From: Streptomyces rugosispiralis
Lineage (GTDB): Bacteria > Actinomycetota > Actinomycetes > Streptomycetales > Streptomycetaceae
Length of the DNA: 64,000 nt
Direction of reading: 5' to 3'
Assembly (NCBI RefSeq): GCF_024505145.1
Contig: NZ_JANIAA010000041.1
Coordinates: 26,681 to 90,680, forward strand
Both the position numbers and the translations under genes were made by a program. Numbering within the stretch: position 1 is the stretch's first letter; the number at the start of each line of letters is the position of its first letter. Of the stretch, positions 31,188 through 39,950 are shown one piece after another. The notes beneath the pieces were generated by a model. It had not been told where the DNA came from and searched no databases. It was given only the letters and a program-made list of their open reading frames with translations.

Positions 31188-32093
31188 TTACCGGCTGGTC
31201 AGGGCGGGACGTTGGGACGTGAGCAGTGCGGGGATCTCATCGCCGCGGGCGACCGGGCAGGAGCAGAAGGCGCAGCGGTCGCCGATGAGTTCGAAGCCGC
31301 ACCAGTGGCATTCCTCTCTCCGTACGGAGGCCACGAGCTGGTAGAGGACCGAGAGGTCGGGGATGGCCGCGGCGAACTCGATCAGCTTCGGGGTGCCCCA
31401 CCAGCGCGCCGACTCGGCGGGCAGCGGCACCTCCGCCACACCGCGTACGCCCCAGGCGGGGGCGAGGGCGCCGGTGACCCAGTCGTCGTGGCCCGCGCCG
31501 CCGTCCCCGTAGCCGTGGCTGTTGAGCTGGCCCCGGGCGATCGTCATGGCGGTGGCGTACCCGGGGGCGGGCAGCTCGGTCGCGCCGCCGACCTTGACCA
31601 GGTGCGGGGTGGGGTGGGCGAGCACCCCGAAGTGGGCGCCGGGCACCCAGGACTTGACGTGCGAGGTGAGGCTGACCGGGACCCGGTCCAGCTTGGCGAC
31701 GCTGCCCAGCAGGGCGCCCGCGTGGATGTAGTGGGAGAGCAGCCGGGCGGCGCACGCCAGGACGCCGGGGCTGAAGTCGGATATGGAGAGCTGGCGCAGC
31801 TGACGGGCCAGTACGGCGACGGCCAGCGGGGGCAGTTCGAGCGGCAGCAGCGCCATCCGGTCGCTCTCCAGGACGGAGCGCACGGTGTGGAGCCGGCGGA
31901 CCACGGCCGCGGGGGTCGCGGCGGGGTAGAGCACGACGAGATAGCCCTGCTGGTCGAGGAGGGTCCCGACCTCGGCGAGCGCGTCGTCGAGTGACTGTGC
32001 GTCCGGCGGGCGGAGCACTACGGCCGACGGGGTCTGCCCGTCGGGCGGCGGAAGCACCAGCTCACGGCCGGTGACTGCTATCGCGGTGGGCAC
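31188..32093 (-). CDS. Conserved hypothetical protein with C-terminal zinc ribbon
   Basis: A 301-residue protein, first gene of the pilus cluster on this strand, starting at GTG 32093. The main part is a mixed alpha/beta domain with no recognised family (ALAEVGTLLDQQGYLVVLYP, LRQLSISDFSPGVLACAARLL). The C-terminus has ECHWCGFELIGDRCAFCSCP, a CxxC...CxxC zinc ribbon. No signal peptide or membrane segment is seen, so it is probably cytoplasmic. The 26-base gap to cpaB suggests an operon; a link to pilus regulation is inference. Confidence 0.72.
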   Translation of the reverse strand: MPTAIAVTGRELVLPPPDGQTPSAVVLRPPDAQSLDDALAEVGTLLDQQGYLVVLYPAATPAAVVRRLHTVRSVLESDRMALLPLELPPLAVAVLARQLRQLSISDFSPGVLACAARLLSHYIHAGALLGSVAKLDRVPVSLTSHVKSWVPGAHFGVLAHPTPHLVKVGGATELPAPGYATAMTIARGQLNSHGYGDGGAGHDDWVTGALAPAWGVRGVAEVPLPAESARWWGTPKLIEFAAAIPDLSVLYQLVASVRREECHWCGFELIGDRCAFCSCPVARGDEIPALLTSQRPALTSR

Positions 32094-32280
32094 GTCGGCT
32101 ACCCCGTCTCACATCGGCGCCGAGCGGCGGCGGCCGCAGGTCTTTACTGCCCCTGTCTCATTACTGCCCCTGTCCTGGTGCGTCGTCACTTTATCCACGA
32201 AAGCGGCGGGAGAGAACAGTTCCTCTGGGTTACGCACCCCGGGCCCGATCCTCAACTACGCGCATCCCCTTGACAAGGGC

Positions 32281-32296
32281 ATTGGTCTGGACCACG
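32281..32296. promoter_or_regulatory. DasR-type operator upstream of the first chitinase
   Basis: ATTGGTCTGGACCACG matches the DasR-responsive element (core TGGTCTAGACCA) with one central change. TTGACA, a good -35, lies just upstream at 32270-32275, so a bound repressor would cover the promoter. DasR is the GlcNAc-6-phosphate-responsive GntR repressor of chitin genes in Streptomyces. Confidence 0.75.
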
Positions 32297-32375
32297 TTAC
32301 GTTCACACGGTGGCCACCGTCCGCAATCTCCTCCTTCACGCCGGCTTCCCAACGGATTCCCCCACGGAGGCAGTC

Positions 32376-34139
32376 ATGGACCGTGCCCCACACCCACGCC
32401 CCAACCGACTCAGACGCAACATCGCCCGGCTGACCGGCGCGTTCGCCGCCACCGCGCTGGGCGCGACGGCGCTTGTCGCCCTCGGCGGCCCCGCCTCGGG
32501 CGCCACCGCGGGCACCGCCCCGGGCGCCGCGACCGCCGCGACCGCCGCGACCGCCAACCTCGCCCAGAATCCGGGCTTCGAATCCGGCCTCAGCGGCTGG
32601 ACCTGCTCGGCCGGAAGCGGCACCGCGGTCGCGAGCCCCGTCCACGGCGGCTCGGCCGCCCTCAAGGCCACCCCGGCGGGCTCGGACAACGCCCGCTGCG
32701 CCCAGACCGTGGCCGTCAAGCCCAACTCCTCGTACACCCTCGGCGCCTGGGTCCAGGGCAGCTATGTGTACCTCGGCGCGAGCGGCACCGGCACCACCGA
32801 CGTCTCGACCTGGACGCCCTCCGCGACCGGCTGGCAGCAGCTCAGCACCAGCTTCACCACCGGTGCCAACACCACCTCGGTGACCATCTACACCCACGGC
32901 TGGTACGGCCAGCCCGCCTACTACGCCGACGACATCAGCCTCGCCGGCCCCGGCGGCGACCCCGGAGACCCCGGCGACCCGGTGCCGGGCGCCCCGAGCG
33001 GCCTCAAGGCCGGCTCCGCCACCTCGTCCTCCGTCGATCTGTCCTGGTCCCCGGTCACCGGCGCGACCGGCTACAACGTCTACCGCGACGGCTCCAAGGT
33101 GCAGTCGGTCGGCGGCACTTCCGCGACCGTGACCGGCCTGGCGCCGTCCACCTCGTACCAGTTCCAGGTCACCGCCACCAACGCGGCGGGCGAGTCGCCC
33201 AGGTCGGCCGCCGTGACGGGCACCACCTCGGCCGGAGGCGGCGGGGGCGGCGGCACCGTGCCCAAGCACGCCGTCACCGGCTACTGGCAGAACTTCAACA
33301 ACGGCGCGGCCGTGCAGAAGCTGCGCGACGTCCAGGACCAGTACGACATCATCGCGGTCGCCTTCGCGGACGCCACCGGCACGCCCGGGGCCGTCGACTT
33401 CACCCTCGACCCCGCCGTCGGCTACGGCAGCGAGCAGCAGTTCAAGGACGACATCAAGGCCAAGCAGGCGGCCGGGAAGTCCGTCGTGATCTCCATCGGC
33501 GGCCAGAACGGCACGGTCTCGATCAACGACTCGACCTCCGCGAGCAACTTCGCCAACTCCGTCTACGCCCTGATGCGCGAGTACGGCTTCAACGGCGTCG
33601 ACATCGACCTGGAGAACGGCCTCAACGCCACCTATATGACCCAGGCGCTGCGCTCCCTGTCGGCGAAGGCCGGGTCCGGCCTGGTGATCACCATGGCCCC
33701 GCAGACCATCGACATGCAGTCCACGTCCAACGCCTACTTCCAGACGGCGCTGAACATCAAGGACATCCTGACGGTGGTCAATATGCAGTACTACAACAGC
33801 GGCTCGATGCTGGGCTGCGACGGCAAGGTCTACTCCCAGGGCTCGGTCGACTTCCTGACCGCCCTCGCCTGCATCCAGCTGGAGGGCGGTCTTTCGCCGT
33901 CCCAGGTCGGCCTCGGTCTCCCGGCCTCGACGCGCGGGGCGGGCAGCGGGTATGTCTCCCCGACGGTCGTGAACAACGCCCTGGACTGTCTGGCCCGCGG
34001 CACGAACTGCGGCTCCTTCAAACCGTCCCGGACGTACCCGGGTCTGCGCGGCGCGATGACCTGGTCCACCAACTGGGACGCGACGGCGGGCAACGCGTGG
34101 TCGAACGCGGTGGGCCCCAAGGTCCACGGTCTGCCGTAG
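32376..34139 (+). CDS. Secreted GH18 chitinase with CBM and FnIII domains
   Basis: A 587-residue exported chitinase. ATG 32376 has ACGGAGG five bases upstream. A twin-basic signal peptide (RPNRLRRNIARLTGAFAAT...) ends near residue 45. A carbohydrate-binding module (about 65-195, NLAQNPGFESGLSGWTC) and a fibronectin III domain (about 205-290, GAPSGLKAGSATSSSVDLSW) follow. The GH18 catalytic domain covers ~300-587, with FNGVDIDLENG carrying D409, D411 and the catalytic acid E413. Its catalytic domain is nearly colinear with that of the next gene, so the pair arose by duplication. Control by DasR is likely. Confidence 0.94.
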   Translation: MDRAPHPRPNRLRRNIARLTGAFAATALGATALVALGGPASGATAGTAPGAATAATAATANLAQNPGFESGLSGWTCSAGSGTAVASPVHGGSAALKATPAGSDNARCAQTVAVKPNSSYTLGAWVQGSYVYLGASGTGTTDVSTWTPSATGWQQLSTSFTTGANTTSVTIYTHGWYGQPAYYADDISLAGPGGDPGDPGDPVPGAPSGLKAGSATSSSVDLSWSPVTGATGYNVYRDGSKVQSVGGTSATVTGLAPSTSYQFQVTATNAAGESPRSAAVTGTTSAGGGGGGGTVPKHAVTGYWQNFNNGAAVQKLRDVQDQYDIIAVAFADATGTPGAVDFTLDPAVGYGSEQQFKDDIKAKQAAGKSVVISIGGQNGTVSINDSTSASNFANSVYALMREYGFNGVDIDLENGLNATYMTQALRSLSAKAGSGLVITMAPQTIDMQSTSNAYFQTALNIKDILTVVNMQYYNSGSMLGCDGKVYSQGSVDFLTALACIQLEGGLSPSQVGLGLPASTRGAGSGYVSPTVVNNALDCLARGTNCGSFKPSRTYPGLRGAMTWSTNWDATAGNAWSNAVGPKVHGLP

Positions 34140-34195
34140 CGTGACGCGGCCCCTTTCGGGGGGACGTGACGGCCTCTTTCGCGAGGAGGGGCCAA

Positions 34196-34227
34196 GGGGG
34201 CCAGGAGCGCAACCGCTCTTGGCCCCC
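34196..34227 (+). terminator. Terminator after the first chitinase
   Basis: Fourteen-base arms GGGGGCCAGGAGCG (34196-34209) and CGCTCTTGGCCCCC (34214-34227) with one G-T pair and a CAAC loop, followed by a T-run at about 34237. Confidence 0.75.
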
Positions 34228-34285
34228 TCATCCGCATTTTTCACCCTCCCGTGCGGGGAAGATGTCGCGTGGGGTTGACAACGGC

Positions 34286-34301
34286 ATTGGTCTGGACCAC
34301 C
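34286..34301. promoter_or_regulatory. DasR-type operator upstream of the second chitinase
   Basis: ATTGGTCTGGACCACC is almost identical to the site before the first chitinase, again right after TTGACA (34275-34280). TTATAC at 34302-34307 may be part of the -10 region. Confidence 0.75.
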
Positions 34302-34382
34302 TTATACGCACGCCACAGGGGCCCCTGAACGCGCATTCGCAACACCACCCCCACACCTCTCCCCCCACCTACGGAGGCTGTC

Positions 34383-35396
34383 GTGGTACGCGCACAGTTC
34401 ACCAAGCGGCTGCTCGGAGCCGCAGCAGTCGTCGCCCTCGCCGCAGGAGGGCTCATATCCGCCGGCTCGGCCAACGCGTCCGAGGACCACCCGGACGCGG
34501 GGCAGCGCAAGGCCGCCGCCGTCCCCGAACACGCCGTCACCGGGTACTGGCAGAACTTCGACAACGGCGCGACGAAGCAGAAGCTCTCGGACGTCCCGGA
34601 CGACTACGACATCATCGCGGTGGCCTTCGCCGACGCCACCGGCTCCCCCGGAGCGGTCGACTTCAAGCTCGACCCCGCCACCGGCTACAGCGACGAGCAG
34701 CAGTTCAAGGACGACATCAAGGCCAAGCAGGCGGCCGGGAAGTCCGTGATCGTCTCCGTCGGCGGTGAGAAGGGCTCCATCTCGGTCAGCGACGACGCCT
34801 CGGCGGACGCCTTCGCCTCCTCCATCACCGGCCTGATGGACAAGTACGGCTTCAACGGCGTGGACATCGACCTCGAGAACGGTGTCAACTCCACGTACAT
34901 GACCAAGGCCCTCAAGGCCATCCACGACAAGAAGAGCGATGTCGTGGTCACCATGGCGCCGCAGACCATCGACATGCAGTCGGCGTCCACCGAGTACTTC
35001 AAGACCGCCCTGGCCATCAAGGACTTCCTGACGGTGGTCAACATGCAGTACTACAACAGCGGCTCGATGCAGGGCTGTGACGGCAAGGTCTACTCGCAGG
35101 GCTCGGTCGACTTCCTCACCGGCCTCGCCTGCATCCAGCTCGAGAACGGCCTCGACCCGTCCCAGGTGGGCATCGGCGTACCCGCCTCCACCAGCGGCGC
35201 CGGCTCCGGCTATGTCGAGCCGAGCGTCGTCAACGACGCCCTGGACTGCCTCGCCAAGGGCTCCGGCTGCGGCTCCTTCAAGCCGTCCAAGACCTACCCC
35301 GGCATCCGTGGCGCGATGACCTGGTCCACCAACTGGGACGCGGCCGGCGGGAACGCCTGGTCGAAGGCGGTCGGCCCGCACGTCCACGGGCTGTAG
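34383..35396 (+). CDS. Secreted GH18 chitinase, single domain
   Basis: A 337-residue chitinase starting at GTG 34383 with ACGGAGG upstream. The signal peptide is FTKRLLGAAAVVALAAGGLI with cleavage near ANA-SED. The rest is a GH18 domain: HAVTGYWQNFDNGATKQKL, QFKDDIKAKQAAGKSVIVSV, and FNGVDIDLENG with D161, D163 and catalytic E165. It is the same family as the upstream chitinase but lacks the binding and FnIII modules. Promoter architecture (TTGACA plus DasR-type site) is copied too, so the duplication included the regulatory region. Confidence 0.94.
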   Translation: MVRAQFTKRLLGAAAVVALAAGGLISAGSANASEDHPDAGQRKAAAVPEHAVTGYWQNFDNGATKQKLSDVPDDYDIIAVAFADATGSPGAVDFKLDPATGYSDEQQFKDDIKAKQAAGKSVIVSVGGEKGSISVSDDASADAFASSITGLMDKYGFNGVDIDLENGVNSTYMTKALKAIHDKKSDVVVTMAPQTIDMQSASTEYFKTALAIKDFLTVVNMQYYNSGSMQGCDGKVYSQGSVDFLTGLACIQLENGLDPSQVGIGVPASTSGAGSGYVEPSVVNDALDCLAKGSGCGSFKPSKTYPGIRGAMTWSTNWDAAGGNAWSKAVGPHVHGL

Positions 35397-35440
35397 GCCC
35401 GGCGGGCTTCGGCCCCACAGGACACGAACGACAGTTCGGC

Positions 35441-35487
35441 GTACGCCGGTGCGTCCCGCCCATGACGGGCGGGACGCACCGGCGTAC
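35441..35487. terminator. Bidirectional terminator between chitinase and protease
   Basis: Perfect 21-base arms (35441-35461 and 35467-35487) with an ATGAC loop, between convergent stops at 35396 and 35497. Confidence 0.85.
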
Positions 35488-35496
35488 AGGTGTTCG

Positions 35497-36363
35497 CTAG
35501 GGCTTGGGCAGCACACACCCCGCCAGGTTCAGGTTGATCTTGTTGCCGGTGGTCACGCACTTGGTGATGGGGTAGGTCTCCTGGGCGTAGTTGATGCCCT
35601 GCCGCACCGTCACCGTGCCGTTCTCGTCCACCTCGCACGGGTTGTTGAGGGTGCAGCGGCCGCCGTCCTCGTTGCCCGTGTTGTTGACGGCCACGACCTT
35701 GCCGGACGCCGGGTCGACGACGGGAGAGCCCGACGTTCCGCCGATCGTGTTACAGGCGGAGGTGTAGCGGACCGAGTCCTTCCAGGTCCAGTCCCCCTCC
35801 TTAAGACGGTATGCAAATCCGTCGATATTGCAGGAGTAGATCTTCTTCCAGTAGCCGGAGACCACATTGATGGCGGAGCCCTGGGTCGGGTGGCTGTCCG
35901 ACAGCTGCAGCGCCTTGATGCCGTACGACGACTGGATCTGGGCGTACGTGGACGTCAGCTGGTACAGCGAGATGTCGGTGTCGGTCATCGTCGCGTACGC
36001 GACCTTGCTGGCCCGTACGGTGCCGGCGCTGCCACCCGAGGCGGTCAGCAGGGTGAAGCTCCGGGTCGACGGCTTGTCGACGATCACCTCTCCCGCGCCG
36101 GGGAAGCCGCTCTCCAGGCAGTGGCCGTTGGAGAGGACGAGCGCGGGGTCGCTGTCGGCCGAGCCCGGCGTCCGGACGACGGAGCCGGAGCAGTTGCTGA
36201 GCGCCACCGTGCCCGCGAAGGTGACGGCCTTCGGTGCCTTGGCGGGGGCCTTGGCGGGAGCCTTGGCGGGGGACGCGGCCGTCGCGGGCGCCGCGCCCGC
36301 GCCGACGAGGGTCGCGCCGCCCAGCAACAGGGCCGAGAGCGCACCGACGAGAGATCTGTTCAT
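35497..36363 (-). CDS. Secreted trypsin-like serine protease
   Basis: A 288-residue exported protease. ATG 36363 has AAGGAA nine bases upstream. A signal peptide (MNRSLVGALSALLLGGATLV..., cleavage near ATA-ASP) is followed by a KAPAKAPAKAPKA linker. The chymotrypsin-fold domain has the triad His in LSNGHCLE, Asp in DTDISLYQL and Ser in GGTSGSPVVD. Several cysteines (SNCSGS, YSCNIDG, TSACNTIGG, RCTLNNPCE) suggest disulfides. No long propeptide is seen. It is divergent from a secreted carboxypeptidase, with which it may share control. Confidence 0.9.
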   Translation of the reverse strand: MNRSLVGALSALLLGGATLVGAGAAPATAASPAKAPAKAPAKAPKAVTFAGTVALSNCSGSVVRTPGSADSDPALVLSNGHCLESGFPGAGEVIVDKPSTRSFTLLTASGGSAGTVRASKVAYATMTDTDISLYQLTSTYAQIQSSYGIKALQLSDSHPTQGSAINVVSGYWKKIYSCNIDGFAYRLKEGDWTWKDSVRYTSACNTIGGTSGSPVVDPASGKVVAVNNTGNEDGGRCTLNNPCEVDENGTVTVRQGINYAQETYPITKCVTTGNKINLNLAGCVLPKP

Positions 36364-36421
36364 GCGGGGGGTTCCTTCCCTCGATGAGAGATTCCTTCGG
36401 CTTCGACCATTTCCCACCCTT

Positions 36422-36436
36422 GCGCATGTCATGCGC
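36422..36436. promoter_or_regulatory. Inverted repeat in the protease/carboxypeptidase divergent promoter
   Basis: GCGCAT-GTC-ATGCGC, a perfect six-base inverted repeat in the 126-base region between the two divergent secreted peptidase genes. It is a candidate operator for shared control; the binding protein is unknown. Confidence 0.4.
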
Positions 36437-36489
36437 ATGGCCGAACACTGGCGCAGCAGTCGCTCGCCCCTCACCCCCCAGGAGATGTC

Positions 36490-37842
36490 ATGCGACGTCG
36501 CATTCGCGGTAGACGGGCCACCGCCCTCACCGCCTTGCTCACCCTCGCACTCGCCGCACCCATGGCAGCTCAGGCCGACGATCCCGCACCCCGGCCCGGC
36601 ACCGACCGCACCGCATCACCCACTGCCCAGGGCGCCGACGAGAGCGTGAAGCAGTACGAGGTCTCCGGCCCCACCACCCCGGCCGCACGCACCGCGGTCG
36701 CCGCCACCGGGGTGTCCATCGACGAGGTGGACGCCCGCTCCCTGGTCGTCACCGCCGACCCGGCGCAGGCCAAGCGGCTGCGCGGGCTCGGCTACCGGCT
36801 CACCGCGCTCCAGGGCCCGCCCGACCGCACCGAGGGCAGGTCGGCCAAGCCGTTCGACTTCCCGTCGGCCGATGCGAAGTACCACAACTACGCCGAAGCG
36901 AGCGCCGAGATCAACGCGGCGGTGGCCAAGTATCCGTCGATCCTCAGCAAGCGCGTCATCGGAAAGTCGTACGAGGGTCGCGACATCGTCGCCCTCAAGA
37001 TCAGCGACAACGTGGCCACGGACGAGAACGAGCCCGAGGTCCTCTTCACCGCTCATCAGCACGCCCGTGAGCACCTTACGGTCGAGATGGCGCTCTATCT
37101 GGTGCGTCAGTTCACCGAGGGCTACGGCAGCGACTCCCGGATCACCAACGCCGTCAACGGCCGGGAGATCTGGATCGTCCCGGATGTGAACCCGGACGGC
37201 GGCGAGTACGACATCGCCACCGGCTCCTACCGCAGCTGGCGCAAGAACCGTCAGCCCAACTCCGGTTCGTCGTCGGTGGGCACCGACCTCAATCGCAACT
37301 GGGACTTCAAGTGGGGCTGCTGCGGCGGCTCCTCCACCTCACCCGGCTCCGAGACCTACCGCGGCCCCCGCGCCGCCTCCGCCCCCGAGGTGAAGGTCGT
37401 CGCCGACTTCGCCCGCAGCCGGGTCGTGGGCGGCAAGCAGCAGATCAAGGCCGCGATCGACTTCCACACCTACAGCGAACTGGTGCTGTGGCCGTTCGGC
37501 TGGACGTACGACGAAACCACCACCGGCATGACACGGGACGACTACGACGCCTTCGCCGCGGTCGGCAGGAAGATGGCGGCGAGCAACGGCTACACCCCCG
37601 AGCAGTCGAGCGAGCTGTACATCACCGATGGCGCGATCGACGACTACCTGTGGGGCACCCAGAAGGTCTTCGCCTACACCTTCGAGATGTACCCGACCTC
37701 CTCCGGCGCCGGCGGCTTCTACCCGCCCGACGAGGTCATCGACCGCGAGACCAGCCGCAACCGCGACGCGGTGCTCCAACTGGTGGAGAACGCGGACTGC
37801 ATGTACCGCTCGATCGGCAAGGAGGCGCAGTACTGCCCCTGA
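36490..37842 (+). CDS. Secreted M14 zinc carboxypeptidase
   Basis: A 450-residue exported metallocarboxypeptidase. Signal peptide at residues 1-29 (RATALTALLTLALAAPMAAQA), propeptide to about 120, then the catalytic domain. Zinc ligands are in TAHQHAREHLTVEM (HxxE) and IDFHTYSELVLWPFGW; the substrate-binding region is TDLNRNWDFKWGC and the catalytic Glu is in FAYTFEMYP. The domain resembles Streptomyces carboxypeptidase T-like enzymes. With the divergent trypsin-like protease it could complete degradation of external proteins. Confidence 0.93.
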   Translation: MRRRIRGRRATALTALLTLALAAPMAAQADDPAPRPGTDRTASPTAQGADESVKQYEVSGPTTPAARTAVAATGVSIDEVDARSLVVTADPAQAKRLRGLGYRLTALQGPPDRTEGRSAKPFDFPSADAKYHNYAEASAEINAAVAKYPSILSKRVIGKSYEGRDIVALKISDNVATDENEPEVLFTAHQHAREHLTVEMALYLVRQFTEGYGSDSRITNAVNGREIWIVPDVNPDGGEYDIATGSYRSWRKNRQPNSGSSSVGTDLNRNWDFKWGCCGGSSTSPGSETYRGPRAASAPEVKVVADFARSRVVGGKQQIKAAIDFHTYSELVLWPFGWTYDETTTGMTRDDYDAFAAVGRKMAASNGYTPEQSSELYITDGAIDDYLWGTQKVFAYTFEMYPTSSGAGGFYPPDEVIDRETSRNRDAVLQLVENADCMYRSIGKEAQYCP

Positions 37843-37868
37843 GCCGAGCCGACACCGTATGGCACGCG

Positions 37869-37905
37869 GGCGCCGTCCCGGCGGGGACACCGCCGGGACG
37901 GCGCC
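37869..37905 (+). terminator. Terminator after the carboxypeptidase
   Basis: Perfect 16-base arms (37869-37884 and 37890-37905) with a GGACA loop, 27 bases past the stop at 37842. The next minus-strand gene ends at 37935, so it may act in both directions. Confidence 0.8.
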
Positions 37906-37934
37906 TCGCGAAGCCCCTGATGAGGGGATCGCCT

Positions 37935-38186
37935 TCAGTACCGCTGTCGGCCGCCTGGGTAGCGGACGGGCTGACGGCAGTCGGGCGCATCGGGGGGCGG
38001 GGGCTGCTCACCGAGCGCGTAGCACAGGGCCGCGTGCAGTTGCTCCGCCGCCGCGAGGGTCAGCGCCAGCTCGGCGATCGCTTGATGCCGCCCGCCCCTG
38101 CCGATCTGGAGCGGCAACGCGAGTTCCCCACCGTTCACCCGGCGCAGGCCCCGGCCCGGAACGAGACCAATCCGCCAGTCAGTCAC
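37935..38186 (-). CDS. Small hypothetical protein
   Basis: An 83-residue protein starting at GTG 38186 (VTDWRIGLVPGRGLRRVNGG). The central part (RHQAIAELALTLAAAEQLHAALCYALG) is probably one long helix and the tail is Pro/Arg-rich. It overlaps the stop of the upstream gene by eight bases. Its family is not recognised, but similar small proteins are found next to XRE/DUF397 loci in Streptomyces, which is the context here. Confidence 0.6.
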   Translation of the reverse strand: MTDWRIGLVPGRGLRRVNGGELALPLQIGRGGRHQAIAELALTLAAAEQLHAALCYALGEQPPPPDAPDCRQPVRYPGGRQRY

Positions 38187-38508
38187 AGCCGCCCCCTACG
38201 GGCGCCGGACCGTCGCCTTCGTCGCACGGGGGCAGGCGGGCGCCCCTGCTCTCGGCGACCCGCAACACATCGCGCAGCGCCTCACACAACCGGTCCGCGA
38301 GGTACCGCAGTTCTCGCCTGTCGGCCTTGGGGGCGTCCAGCAGCGCTCGGGCGTGCCGGAGGAGTTCGGCCCCCATGGACATCTGTACGGCCTCGATCGC
38401 GTCCGCACGTCGGCTCAGCGGGCTGCTCCCGTCGTCCGACGCCAGATAACACGGCTTGCCGTCGGGGTCCGTCCACGGCAGCAGGCGCAGACCGGTCATC
38501 GCGCGCAT
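38179..38508 (-). CDS. Small hypothetical protein of the WhiJ-type locus
   Basis: A 109-residue protein. ATG 38508 (MRAMTGLRLLPWTDPDGKPCYL) is chosen because GGAGG lies seven bases upstream. The sequence continues with an N-terminal strand pair followed by helices (ADAIEAVQMSMGAELLRHAR, ELRYLADRLCEALRDVLRV). This pattern, one beta hairpin with WTDPDGKPCYL then two helices, is common among proteins encoded beside XRE/DUF5753 regulators in Streptomyces; the function is unknown. Confidence 0.65.
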   Translation of the reverse strand: MRAMTGLRLLPWTDPDGKPCYLASDDGSSPLSRRADAIEAVQMSMGAELLRHARALLDAPKADRRELRYLADRLCEALRDVLRVAESRGARLPPCDEGDGPAPVGGGCD

Positions 38509-38801
38509 CGGGACGCCTCCACATCGTGAAGCACCGCCCGAGCCCCGGCCCACTGACAGCCGGACGGCGATAAGGCGAGAAGTGCACTCACGCATGCGAG
38601 GAACCGCTCCCTAGGGTTGCTCACGTTCATCAGCTCCTATTTAGCTGGTGGGCCACGCCCTCGGGCCGGTGCACCCCGGTCGCGAGGGTCTTGCGCTTCT
38701 TCACGCTGTGTGGCGATTTCCTCACAGAGTGGTGGTTGTTCTGGCTACGCTGCTAGCAGGGCGAGCCTGACCACGCACCTTTCAACTCGGGGAGTCAGCC
38801 C

Positions 38802-39626
38802 ATGAAGATGGATCGAAGGCCACGCACACCCAGGGAGAAGTACGGGGAAGAGCTGCGGCTCCGCCGCACAGCGGCCGACATGACACAGGAGGCGCTGAGC
38901 GAGATCGTGGTGTGCTCGCCCACGCTGATCAGTCACTTCGAGGCGGGACGCCGGTTGCCGAGGCCGGACGACGCGACGCGGATCGACCAGGCGCTGGGGA
39001 CGGACGGGTTCTTCGCGCGGTGGCTGGAGGATCTGGAGTCGAAGTTCGCCGACCACTTCGCGGTCGCGGCGGAATTGGAGCGGCAGGCGTCAGAGCTTCG
39101 GCTGTACGGACTCTCTCTCGTTCCTGGGCTGCTCCAGACCGACGCCTACGCACGTGCGGTGCTGCGCACGGCCAGCCCCAACTACCGCACCGAGGATCTT
39201 GACCGGCGCGTGGTCAACCGCGTAGAGCGTGCCCGGATCCTCGATAATCCGTTGAGCCCCGTCATGTGGACCCTGTTGGATGAGGCAGTGCTCCGGCGCC
39301 GGGTCGGTGGGCCGCATGTCATGGCGGAACAACTGCGCAAGATCTCGGACATGGCCGAGGTTGGACGATTGCGACTGCATGTGTTGCCGTTCGGTATCGG
39401 GGCTCACGCTCTCATCGAGAGCATGGTCACCCTCATGCGCTTCACCGATGCCGCACCCGTCGCATACGTCGAAGGTCTCCGTACGGGCAACTTGATGGAC
39501 GATCCGACCCTGGTGAGCTCCTGCCAGTCGGCCTACGATCTCGCCATGGGCGATGCGGTGTCGCATTACGAATCCCTGGCCCTGATCAGGGCTATAGCGG
39601 AGGAACACGAACATGGCCAGCACTGA
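38802..39626 (+). CDS. XRE-family regulator with DUF5753 domain (WhiJ-type)
   Basis: A 274-residue DNA-binding protein. The helix-turn-helix (residues ~12-70) includes LRLRRTAADMTQEALSEIVVC and SPTLISHFEAGRRLPRPDDA. The C-terminal DUF5753 domain (about 85-270) has LYGLSLVPGLLQTDAYARAV and LRLHVLPFGIGAHALIESM. It overlaps a DUF397 gene by 14 bases. WhiJ-like regulators with a DUF397 partner exist in dozens of copies in Streptomyces and influence development and antibiotic production. Each regulator is thought to be controlled by its own small partner. Confidence 0.92.
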   Translation: MKMDRRPRTPREKYGEELRLRRTAADMTQEALSEIVVCSPTLISHFEAGRRLPRPDDATRIDQALGTDGFFARWLEDLESKFADHFAVAAELERQASELRLYGLSLVPGLLQTDAYARAVLRTASPNYRTEDLDRRVVNRVERARILDNPLSPVMWTLLDEAVLRRRVGGPHVMAEQLRKISDMAEVGRLRLHVLPFGIGAHALIESMVTLMRFTDAAPVAYVEGLRTGNLMDDPTLVSSCQSAYDLAMGDAVSHYESLALIRAIAEEHEHGQH

Positions 39627-39840
39627 TCACACCGTCTCCGACGCCTCTACCCTCACCGGCTGGTTCAAGTCCAGCTACAGCGGGCCCAGCAATGGTGACT
39701 GCCTCGAAACAGCGCGAGGCCACGACGACGTACCCGTCCGCGACAGCAAGGACCCGCACGGCCCGGCGCTCGTATTCGAGCCGTCCGCGTGGTCGGCGTT
39801 CGTCTCCGCCGTCAAGAGCGGGGAGTTCCCCACCACCTGA
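39613..39840 (+). CDS. DUF397 protein, partner of the XRE regulator
   Basis: A 75-residue DUF397 protein with the diagnostic pattern GWFKSSYSGPSNGDCLETA, VPVRDSKDPHGPALVFEP and SAFVSAVKSGEF. It starts at ATG 39613 inside the end of the upstream regulator gene, so translation is coupled. DUF397 proteins are thought to antagonise their adjacent WhiJ-type regulator. A truncated relative lies at 1560-1679. Confidence 0.93.
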   Translation: MASTDHTVSDASTLTGWFKSSYSGPSNGDCLETARGHDDVPVRDSKDPHGPALVFEPSAWSAFVSAVKSGEFPTT

Positions 39841-39950
39841 GCCACCCAACAGTGTGGTTCGCGCCGTCCTCGTCTGCGCAGTTCGATCTCGCATGTCGCA
39901 CCAGCGCCGCCACTCAACGGACCGAGCGGCGTTGATTAGAATCGCTTCTC

